Of a stretch of DNA of 7,410 nt, positions 1 to 5,322 are shown piece after piece. The translations under genes were made by a program, and so were the position numbers. The stretch lies in NCBI GenBank assembly GCA_963974675.1, contig CAXBDQ010000057.1, positions 1-7,410 of the forward strand, given 5' to 3'. Under the pieces are notes generated by a model that searched no databases, was not told the DNA's origin, and saw only the letters and a program-made list of their open reading frames with translations. Positions within the stretch are counted from its first letter, which is position 1. Every line of letters begins with the position of its first letter. This DNA comes from Porticoccus sp963974675 (GTDB lineage Bacteria; Pseudomonadota; Gammaproteobacteria; Pseudomonadales; Porticoccaceae).

Positions 1-2
1 TC

Positions 3-62
3 GAAGTGGATGAAGAAGCGACAATCTGTGGAGTCATTGTCTTCAAGGGGGAGGTGGTCTGA
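3..62 (+). CDS. Possible C-terminal tail of a gene starting left of the window
   Basis: Reading from base 3, nineteen codons run to a TGA at 60-62 and give a peptide ending in GVIVFKGEVV. The mix of acidic and hydrophobic residues looks protein-like, and an upstream gene of the element is expected here. Another frame (from base 1) is also open to a TAA at 97-99, so the frame choice is uncertain. No family can be recognised from so short a tail. It would belong to the element, upstream of the AlpA-like gene and on the same strand. Confidence 0.25.
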   Translation, partial: EVDEEATICGVIVFKGEVV

Positions 63-305
63 GTTTTCCCAGCGGACCCAGAGACACGAGCAACAATAAT
101 TTCGAGTGATCGCATGCAGCGCAAATATGGTGAATGACGCTGTCACGGCAACACTCCTAAGTCCGTCACCCCACCCTGATGCAGTAATTGTTTATCACAT
201 TGCTAAACATTCTCTTTTGCCAAAATGATTTGCACGGTGCTAACGTTTAGTTTTTGGCAAGCCTAAGACTCTGACACGTGCGGTCCGGAGCGAGAGTGAG
301 AAGCA
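63..305. other. Non-coding leader upstream of the AlpA-like gene
   Basis: No convincing coding frame is seen here. The stretch becomes AT-rich from about 186 and contains a 9-bp inverted repeat (217-225 and 252-260) just before the AlpA-like gene, so it probably holds that gene's promoter and operator. No -35/-10 pair close to consensus could be assigned. Confidence 0.5.
217..260. repeat. 9-bp inverted repeat TTGCCAAAA / TTTTGGCAA upstream of the AlpA-like gene
   Basis: TTGCCAAAA at 217-225 and its exact reverse complement TTTTGGCAA at 252-260 are separated by 26 bases. The arms lie 46 to 89 bp before the ATG at 306, where an operator for autoregulation, or binding sites for the AlpA-like protein or another element regulator, would be expected. 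The arms are short, so chance is possible. A protein-binding pair is more likely than a stable RNA hairpin because of the loop length. Confidence 0.4.
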
Positions 306-554
306 ATGGATGACGGACACCCTACTCGACCAAGAAAGACTTTAATCAATCGAAAAACATTACTGGCTATGATTCCGCTTTCAGATCGCGCCATCTTCAA
401 TATGGAGAAACGAGGCGACTTTCCGCGCAGAATCGTGCTGACAAGCCGCAATGTCGCCTGGGACTTGGCCGAGGTGGAAAAGTGGATCGAATCGCGCAAA
501 GAGTCTGAAGATCAACCTATCCGGCCAGGAATCCCCATTAACGTTTCACGCTAG
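306..554 (+). CDS. AlpA-family (MerR-like HTH) transcriptional regulator / excisionase-like protein
   Basis: An 82-residue protein of the size usual for the AlpA family. Residues about 12-65 match the family pattern: LINRKTLLAMIPLSDRAI forms the first helices of a winged helix-turn-helix, GDFPRRIVL is the typical turn and wing, and VAWDLAEVEKWIESR is the closing helix that in relatives reads like GWxxxEVxxWxxxR. E. coli AlpA, encoded by the cryptic prophage CP4-57, activates that prophage's integrase or excision functions, and relatives act as excisionases or directionality factors. The same role is inferred here from the adjacent P4-type integrase. The ATG at 306 is the first in the frame and has only a weak purine-rich stretch (GTGAG, 296-300) upstream. 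Its last 17 bases overlap the 3' end of the integrase gene on the other strand, so its transcript would run antisense into int. Confidence 0.85.
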   Translation: MDDGHPTRPRKTLINRKTLLAMIPLSDRAIFNMEKRGDFPRRIVLTSRNVAWDLAEVEKWIESRKESEDQPIRPGIPINVSR

Positions 555-1734
555 TCCACTCGTCAATCATGTCAGCCCAGTCTTGCAACATCGCCGCCCG
601 TTGCTCCCGGTATTCGGCTTTATTGTAAATTGCCCTTACTCCTTTCTGCTCATGGGCAAGACACTTTTCAATCCAATCAGTGTTGTAGCCTGCTTCATGC
701 AATAAGGTGCTGGCTGTGCGACGCAGATCGTGCGGACCAAATTTACCAAGCTGTTCACCATCCTTTTGTGCAGCCTGATACGTCAGGGCAAGAACGCGAT
801 TCAAAGTCGCTGCACTCATAGGCAAGTCGGAATCATACCGCGAGGGAAGCACGAATTCAGAGCCACCGGCAAAGGTCTTCAGTGCGATAAAGATATCCAG
901 TGCCTGGCGAGACAGAAACACCAAATGTGGATTTCGTCGCTTCATACGCTGTTTCGGGATCGTCCAGAGTGCCTCGCTAAAATTGATCTCTTCCCAGGTG
1001 GCGTTGGACAACTCGGATTTTCTGACCATGGTCAATAACAGCAGCTTGATTGCGGCTCTATATTGCGGCGAGGTCCCGATTCGATCCATGTACCGATACA
1101 TCAGACCAATTTCGGCAGGACTCAGGGCGCGGTCTCGGGGTTCGAATCTGGCGATACTGTTGGGGCGAACCATTTCAGCGGGGTTTTCAACTTTCTGTCC
1201 GCGTTCGATCGCCCACCGATAAACCTGTAATACCACTTCTCGGGCGTGGACGGCTGTTGCTGGCGCTCCTCTTTCCACGATGGCATCGGTCACTGCCCGG
1301 AGATCCTCATGTGTGATCTCAGATAATTTCTGATTGCCGAAGCGCTTTTTCAACTCACGATTGTAGACCGATTTACGCATGTCGCGTGTCGAGTCAGCCA
1401 TCTGATAGCCGCGCAACCATTTTTCAGCCCATGCCCCGAATGTTTCGGCATCCTTCACGCGCGATTTGTCGCGCGCTTTCTCTCTGGCCGGGGATTTGCC
1501 GGCTGCAATCATTTTCTTTGCTTCGCTCAGCAGTTCCCGCGCTTCCGCCAGTGTGATACCGCCACTGCCATATCGACCGATGGTCAACGTCTCCTGACGG
1601 CCGCTGATGGAGTAGTTATGTCTAAAAGAGATTGTCCCTGCCGGTGTGACTGCTACGTAAAGGCCGTCTCGGTCGTTGACCTTGTAGAGCTTGTCTTGAG
1701 GTTTCAGGTTGCGAAGCTTGGTATCGGTCAGCAT
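538..1734 (-). CDS. P4-type tyrosine recombinase/integrase (DUF4102 arm-binding domain)
   Basis: A 398-residue site-specific recombinase, complete and of normal length for P4-type integrases. Residues 1 to about 85 form the DUF4102 arm-binding domain (MLTDTKLRNLKP, then DGLYVAVTPAG, then LTIGRYG and the TLAEARELL helix). About 95-190 is the core-binding SAM-like domain, and about 205-380 the catalytic domain. The catalytic set is visible: Arg238 (MVRKSEL), Lys265 (MKRRNPH), His335 and Arg338 (HDLRR), His361 (LAHEQ) and nucleophile Tyr370 (AIYNKAEY). It should catalyse integration and excision of the element at the guaA end. The start at 1734 is preferred over an in-frame ATG at 1773 because a strong AAGGAGG lies 7 bases upstream and the protein then begins with the family-typical MLTDTK. 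The gene reads away from guaA, and its 3' end overlaps the AlpA-like gene. It shows no frameshift or missing catalytic residue, so it may be active. Confidence 0.95.
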   Translation of the reverse strand: MLTDTKLRNLKPQDKLYKVNDRDGLYVAVTPAGTISFRHNYSISGRQETLTIGRYGSGGITLAEARELLSEAKKMIAAGKSPAREKARDKSRVKDAETFGAWAEKWLRGYQMADSTRDMRKSVYNRELKKRFGNQKLSEITHEDLRAVTDAIVERGAPATAVHAREVVLQVYRWAIERGQKVENPAEMVRPNSIARFEPRDRALSPAEIGLMYRYMDRIGTSPQYRAAIKLLLLTMVRKSELSNATWEEINFSEALWTIPKQRMKRRNPHLVFLSRQALDIFIALKTFAGGSEFVLPSRYDSDLPMSAATLNRVLALTYQAAQKDGEQLGKFGPHDLRRTASTLLHEAGYNTDWIEKCLAHEQKGVRAIYNKAEYREQRAAMLQDWADMIDEWTSVKR

Positions 1735-1741
1735 GGCTAAT

Positions 1742-1748
1742 CCTCCTT
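1742..1748 (-). promoter_or_regulatory. Strong ribosome binding site of the integrase gene
   Basis: On the - strand AAGGAGG lies 7 bases before the ATG at 1734. This near-perfect Shine-Dalgarno sequence decides the start against the ATG at 1773, which would place the site inside the coding region. Confidence 0.85.
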
Positions 1749-1759
1749 TTCTCGTCCTT

Positions 1760-1914
1760 AATACCATGATCAAACATGCCGTATTTTTCGCCTATATTTC
1801 CTTTAATATCAGCATGTTAGTGATTTTCGATACCATGACTACTCCAAAATTCATGGCATGGTATTTCTTTGAGGTCGCGGTATCAGCTCGAACAATACCA
1901 TCAAAAATACCATG
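1760..1914. repeat. Cluster of five AATACCATG-like 9-bp repeats upstream of the integrase
   Basis: AATACCATG is found at 1760-1768 and 1906-1914, GATACCATG at 1829-1837, AATACCATC at 1894-1902, and the inverted copy CATGGTATT at 1857-1865. The sites lie between the integrase start and its inferred attachment site. P4-type integrases bind such short repeats with their N-terminal arm domain, and excisionases bind here as well. The likely reading is arm-type binding sites that also overlap the integrase promoter and so could autoregulate it. Assignment to the integrase or to the AlpA-like protein is inference. Confidence 0.65.
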
Positions 1915-1941
1915 AAAAAAGTTTGCTTGAGGGTGCTAGGG

Positions 1942-2036
1942 AGTGCCTGACATTGCCAGGAAAAATAAAGAAAAACCCATTGATATCAATGGGTTAATAG
2001 AGGTTTACTGCTTGTGAATGCCAGCCAGTGCCAGAC
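1942..2036. repeat. Paired TGCCWG-type repeats flanking the terminator palindrome
   Basis: AGTGCCTGAC (1942-1951) and AGTGCCAGAC (2027-2036) match at 9 of 10 bases. Each has a second copy of the core beside it: TTGCCAG at 1953-1959 and ATGCCAG at 2018-2024. The four copies lie in two clusters on either side of the palindrome at 1974-1995 and close to the inferred crossover site. They could be a second class of recombinase or accessory-protein sites. The motif is short and the function is not shown. Confidence 0.4.
1961..1995 (-). terminator. Intrinsic terminator of the guaBA operon
   Basis: Bases 1974-1995 form a perfect 22-bp palindrome (arms beginning AACCCATTGAT), about 48 bases past the guaA stop in the direction of transcription. 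On the - strand it is followed by a T-rich run (complement of the A-tract at 1961-1973). This is the standard layout of a rho-independent terminator for guaA. Because the inferred crossover lies inside the guaA end, the terminator is probably carried by the element and not by the original chromosome. Confidence 0.8.
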
Positions 2037-2038
2037 GT

Positions 2039-2049
2039 GGAATCATTCC
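2039..2049. other. Candidate attachment/crossover site at the guaA stop codon
   Basis: GGAATCATTCC is a 5+1+5 inverted repeat spanning the guaA stop (complement of 2043-2045) and the last two codons, TGG GAA. Tyrosine recombinases cross over at sites with short inverted core-binding arms, and the end of guaA is a known island attachment site. The exact core and its length cannot be set without the second copy, which is outside the window. Confidence 0.45.
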
Positions 2050-3620
2050 CACTCAATAGTAGCCGGCGGTTTACTGGAAACGTCGTAGCTGACACGGGAG
2101 ATACCCGATATCTCATTGATGATTCGGTTAGAAACCTTCTCCAATAACTCATAGGGTAAATGCGCCCAACGCGCGGTCATAAAATCGATGGTTTCCACTG
2201 CACGTAATGCCACCACGTATTCATAGCGACGAGCATCCCCTACTACACCCACTGACTTGACCGGCAGAAAAACCACAAAGGCCTGACTGGTTTTATGGTA
2301 CCAATCAGCATTGTGCAACTCTTCAATGAAAATCGCGTCGGCCTCTCGTAGAATATTGGCATACTCCTTCTTCACTTCTCCCAGAATTCGCACACCCAAC
2401 CCTGGACCAGGAAAAGGATGGCGATAGACCATGTCATAGGGTAGGCCAAGTTCAAGACCAACTTTTCGTACTTCATCTTTAAATAATTCACGCAAGGGTT
2501 CGACCAAACCCATTTTCATATCTTCGGGCAAACCACCAACGTTATGGTGGGATTTGATCACATGGGCCTTTCCAGTCTTAGCTGCTGCAGACTCAATAAC
2601 ATCAGGGTAAATCGTTCCTTGAGCCAACCACTTCACATCCTCAATGGCCGTGGCCTCTTTATCGAAGATATCGATAAAAGTTTTACCTATAATTTTTCGT
2701 TTTAGTTCGGGGTCACTTTCGCCCTCAAGAGCATCCAGGAATAAAGCTTCCGCATCGGAGCGAATGACCTTAACCCCCATATTCTTGGCGAACATATCCA
2801 TCACCTGATCGCCTTCATTTTTCCGTAACAGGCCATTATCTACAAACACACACGTCAGTTGATCACCAATCGCTTTATGTAACAAAGCAGCCACAACGGA
2901 AGAATCTACGCCACCAGACAAACCTAATAGAACTTTATCATTGCCCACTTGGTCTCGTACCCGGGCAATAGCATCATCAATAATCTGTGCCGGAGTCCAC
3001 AAAGCCTCGCAATCACAAATCTCCAACACAAAATGTTCAAACATCCGCATACCCTGCAGGGTATGCGTTACCTCTGGATGGAACTGAATACCATAAAAAT
3101 TCTTTTCAGCATTGAACATACCAGCAATGGGACAGGATTCAGTAGAAGCCATCCGTTCAAAGCCATCCGGAATAGCTGTTACCTTGTCACCATGACTCAT
3201 CCACACATCGAGCAAAGCGCCTTGGTCGTGATCTATATGGTCAACAACATCATGAAGAAAACGGCTAGAACCATGGACCTTCACCTGGGCATAACCGAAC
3301 TCCTGTACGCTAGATCCTTGTACCTTTCCGCCCAATTGCTCTGCCATAGTCTGCATGCCATAGCAAATACCCAAAACCGGGACACCCAAGTCAAACACCA
3401 GCTGTGGTGCGCGGGGAGATTCGCCCGCTGTGACTGATTCTGGCCCACCAGCCAAAATAATACCGCTGGGGTTGTATTCACGGATGTCTTCTTCGGCCAT
3501 ATCAAAAGCACGAATTTCCGAGTAGACACCTACTTCCCGCACTCTTCGGGCTATAAGCTGTGTGTACTGAGAGCCAAAATCGAGAATCAGAATTTTTTGT
3601 GAATGAATATCAGATGTCAT
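2043..3620 (-). CDS. guaA: GMP synthase [glutamine-hydrolysing]
   Basis: Cytoplasmic enzyme that converts XMP, ATP and glutamine to GMP, the last step of GMP synthesis. The 525 residues equal the usual length. Residues about 8-205 are the class I glutamine amidotransferase domain with oxyanion-loop GGPES (58-62), nucleophile Cys86 in GICYGMQ, and His181 and Glu183 in HPEVTHT. About 210-400 is the ATP-pyrophosphatase domain with the P-loop SGGVDSS (235-241). The C-terminal dimerisation domain includes HPFPGPGLGVR (401-411) and ends in the conserved PPATIEWE. No key residue is missing. The ATG at 3620 has GGTGAG a few bases upstream. It is the second gene of the operon, 70 bp after guaB. The 3' end is the inferred attachment site of the neighbouring element, and the C-terminus was kept intact after insertion. 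Confidence 0.98.
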   Translation of the reverse strand: MTSDIHSQKILILDFGSQYTQLIARRVREVGVYSEIRAFDMAEEDIREYNPSGIILAGGPESVTAGESPRAPQLVFDLGVPVLGICYGMQTMAEQLGGKVQGSSVQEFGYAQVKVHGSSRFLHDVVDHIDHDQGALLDVWMSHGDKVTAIPDGFERMASTESCPIAGMFNAEKNFYGIQFHPEVTHTLQGMRMFEHFVLEICDCEALWTPAQIIDDAIARVRDQVGNDKVLLGLSGGVDSSVVAALLHKAIGDQLTCVFVDNGLLRKNEGDQVMDMFAKNMGVKVIRSDAEALFLDALEGESDPELKRKIIGKTFIDIFDKEATAIEDVKWLAQGTIYPDVIESAAAKTGKAHVIKSHHNVGGLPEDMKMGLVEPLRELFKDEVRKVGLELGLPYDMVYRHPFPGPGLGVRILGEVKKEYANILREADAIFIEELHNADWYHKTSQAFVVFLPVKSVGVVGDARRYEYVVALRAVETIDFMTARWAHLPYELLEKVSNRIINEISGISRVSYDVSSKPPATIEWE

Positions 3621-3642
3621 AACTCACCGCTTGTAATCTAAA

Positions 3643-3662
3643 GGGGCTGCAATTGCAGCCCC
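3643..3662. promoter_or_regulatory. 20-bp perfect palindrome between guaB and guaA
   Basis: GGGGCTGCAATTGCAGCCCC folds as a GC-rich 8-bp stem with an AATT loop. In the guaBA transcript it is followed only by TTTAGATTAC, a weak U-tract, so it could be a partial terminator or a stability element tuning guaA relative to guaB. On the + strand it is followed by TGTTTTATTTTG and could stop antisense transcription coming from the guaA side. The function is inferred from shape alone. Confidence 0.6.
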
Positions 3663-3690
3663 TGTTTTATTTTGTAATGTTCAGTGTCAA

Positions 3691-5076
3691 CTACCGACGA
3701 GGGTAATTAGGCGCTTCTTTGGTAATAGAAACATCGTGAACATGGCTTTCATTCATACCCGCTGATGTCACTCGAACAAAATTAGGCTTTGTTCTCAGGG
3801 TTTCAATATCAGAACTTCCGGTATAGCCCATTGTTGAGCAGACGCCGCCCAGCATTTGATGAATAATCGCGGATACTGGGCCTTTATAGGGAACTCGTCC
3901 TTCAATGCCTTCAGGGACTAATTTTTCAGCGCCTCGACTGGCATCCTGAAAATAGCGGTCACTGGAACCCATGGTTTGAGACATTGCGCCCATAGAACCC
4001 ATCATGACAGCATGGGCACCCGCCGCTAATGCTTTCGAAATATCGCCAGAAAAACGAATACCACCATCTGCGATCACAGGAATATCTTTATCAACCAATG
4101 CTTCTACAACATTGGCAATCGCTGAAATTTGAGGCACACCAATGCCTGTCACAATCCGTGTTGTACAGATGGAGCCGGGGCCAATACCTACTTTAACGCC
4201 GTCAGCACCTGCTTCAGCCAATGCTAATGCAGCTTCCGCTGTCGCTATGTTCCCACCAATGACATCGACTTCCGGGTGTTCCAGTTTAATTTTTCGAACC
4301 CGATTAATCACATTCAAAGAATGTCCATGGGCAGTATCAACAACCAGAACATCTACCCCGGCTTTAACCAAAGCAGCAACACGATCATCCGTATCGGGGC
4401 TTGTTCCAACTGAAGCGCCGACACGTAAGCGCCCTTGATCATCTTTGCAGGCCTTAGGGTATTTTTCGGCTTTATCAATATCTTTAACCGTGATTAATCC
4501 ACGCAATTCAAAGTTATCATTCACGACCAATATTTTTTCTATGCGGTTTTTGTGCAACAAGGCCTTAACCTCATCGGCTCCAGCACCTTCATGTACTGTC
4601 ACCAACCGATTTTTGGGCGTCATAACAGCTGAGATGGGTAAGTCCAAACTCGGTTCAAAACGAACGTCACGTCGAGTCACAATACCCACAAGGTTGCCGT
4701 TTTCTAAAACGGGAACACCCGAAATATTATACTCTCGTGTTAATTCTAATAAGGTCCGCACGGAGGCATCAGAATTAATCGTGATAGGATCTTTAACCAC
4801 ACCACTTTCATATTTTTTTACCGCGCGCACTTCCATCGCTTGTTGCTCAATGGTCATGCTCTTGTGAATAATCCCTATTCCACCTTCCTGAGCCAAAGCA
4901 ATCGCAAGCCGTGCTTCGGTGACGGTATCCATGGCGGCAGACACAAGGGGGATATTCAAGTAAATATTTTTAGACAGGCGAGATTTAAGTGAAACGTCTT
5001 TTGCCGTAACCTCGGAGTAACCGGGGACAAGCAAGACATCATCAAAGGTGAGTGCTTCTTGAGCGATTCGCAACAT
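3691..5076 (-). CDS. guaB: IMP dehydrogenase with an in-frame loss of about 28 residues in the IMP-binding region
   Basis: NAD-dependent oxidation of IMP to XMP, the rate-limiting step of guanine-nucleotide synthesis. The start MLRIAQEALTFDDVLLVPG is family-typical, and two CBS domains lie at about 92-150 and 152-210. Asp248 (VDTAHGHS), GSICTTR with catalytic Cys304, ADGGIR (336-341), the flap Arg374-Tyr375 (SSDRYF) and PEGIEGRVPYKG are all present. The length is 461 residues where E. coli (488) and Pseudomonas-type (about 489) proteins are longer. The difference lies at one point: after VMMGSM (residue 362) the protein goes directly to GAMSQ, so the usual segment (AGTEExPGE, then YQGRSYKxYRGMGS) is absent. 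That segment contacts the IMP phosphate and base in known structures. The frame is kept. The protein is probably inactive or strongly altered if the sequence is right. A GAGGTAAG-like site precedes the ATG. Confidence 0.93.
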   Translation of the reverse strand: MLRIAQEALTFDDVLLVPGYSEVTAKDVSLKSRLSKNIYLNIPLVSAAMDTVTEARLAIALAQEGGIGIIHKSMTIEQQAMEVRAVKKYESGVVKDPITINSDASVRTLLELTREYNISGVPVLENGNLVGIVTRRDVRFEPSLDLPISAVMTPKNRLVTVHEGAGADEVKALLHKNRIEKILVVNDNFELRGLITVKDIDKAEKYPKACKDDQGRLRVGASVGTSPDTDDRVAALVKAGVDVLVVDTAHGHSLNVINRVRKIKLEHPEVDVIGGNIATAEAALALAEAGADGVKVGIGPGSICTTRIVTGIGVPQISAIANVVEALVDKDIPVIADGGIRFSGDISKALAAGAHAVMMGSMGAMSQTMGSSDRYFQDASRGAEKLVPEGIEGRVPYKGPVSAIIHQMLGGVCSTMGYTGSSDIETLRTKPNFVRVTSAGMNESHVHDVSITKEAPNYPRR

Positions 5077-5322
5077 CTGTACGGCTTACCTCGTCAGAAC
5101 GTGAAATTTGAACCCTCTGCCACCTTGTATGGTACAAAATCGATCAGACGGTTATAAAAGTAAGCGCGGTATTATAAGCCTTTAAAGCCTTAAAAAATAC
5201 TGTTTTTCTCAGTGGTTGCGCCGCATTATGTGACAGGTAAAAAATAGCCCATCACTAAAAATAAAACTGTTCTTATACCGTTTTTACATTGACTCAACAT
5301 GACAGGAATGGAGAATAATGGC
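5077..5322. promoter_or_regulatory. Divergent guaBA / xseA intergenic region
   Basis: The region holds the guaBA promoter and must hold that of xseA. For xseA a TTATAC at 5273-5278 is a possible -10 box, without a matching -35. A short inverted repeat TTGTA-TGG-TACAA (5125-5137) lies in the guaBA leader. No sequence close to the PurR consensus was recognised. Confidence 0.5.
5164..5176 (-). promoter_or_regulatory. guaBA promoter -10 box and GC-rich discriminator
   Basis: On the - strand TATAAT (complement of 5171-5176) is followed by ACCGCGC (5164-5170). A GC-rich discriminator is typical of promoters under stringent and growth-rate control, and the E. coli guaBA promoter is of this kind. 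AT-tracts upstream could act as UP elements, and a 9-bp tandem repeat (5176-5193) fills the spacer. No good -35 hexamer is seen. The leader would be about 85-90 bases. Confidence 0.55.

Larger units (their letters stand above)
1..2049. mobile_element. End of an integrative element (genomic island or prophage remnant) inserted at the 3' end of guaA
   Basis: The stretch contains an AlpA-type regulator and a complete P4-type tyrosine integrase whose start lies about 310 bp from the guaA stop codon, with nothing but non-coding repeats between. Integrases of this family usually sit right beside their attachment site, and the 3' end of guaA is a known integration hotspot for islands. The region also looks richer in G+C than guaBA and xseA, judged by eye. 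The right boundary is inferred to be in the last codons of guaA. The left boundary and the second attachment copy are not in the window: no second copy of the guaA end was seen to the left. The cargo is therefore unseen, and element type and size cannot be stated. Confidence 0.8.

Noticed and set aside
1735..1773. Longer integrase start at an upstream ATG (13 extra residues)
   Set aside because: The strong AAGGAGG at 1742-1748 would fall inside the coding region, and the extra residues do not resemble the family's N-terminus, which begins MLTDTK.
1760..1914. CRISPR-like array
   Set aside because: The repeats are only 9 bp, unevenly spaced and partly inverted, and no cas gene is present.
1915..2042. 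tRNA gene as the integration target
   Set aside because: No cloverleaf or TTCRA-type T-loop is seen. The integrase abuts guaA, which is itself a known target.
2949..3437. 162-codon open frame on the + strand inside guaA
   Set aside because: It is antisense to a clearly real guaA, shows no recognisable domain, and its composition looks like a shadow frame.
4142..4867. Two + strand open frames opposite guaB
   Set aside because: They are complementary to conserved guaB codons. Ser/Thr/Ala-rich low-complexity translations are typical of antisense shadows.
3691..5076. Reading the shortened guaB as a GMP reductase or a CBS-less IMPDH
   Set aside because: Both CBS domains and IMPDH-type motifs (GSICTTR, SSDRYF, PEGIEGR) are present, and GMP reductases also keep a counterpart of the missing segment.
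5125..5137. TTGTA-TGG-TACAA as a guaBA operator
   Set aside because: The 5-bp arms are too short to separate from chance, and they do not match the PurR consensus.
5299..5322. Longer xseA start at 5299 or 5308
   Set aside because: Neither ATG has a ribosome binding site at a usable distance. The ATG at 5323 has GGAG 9 bases upstream and gives the E. coli length.
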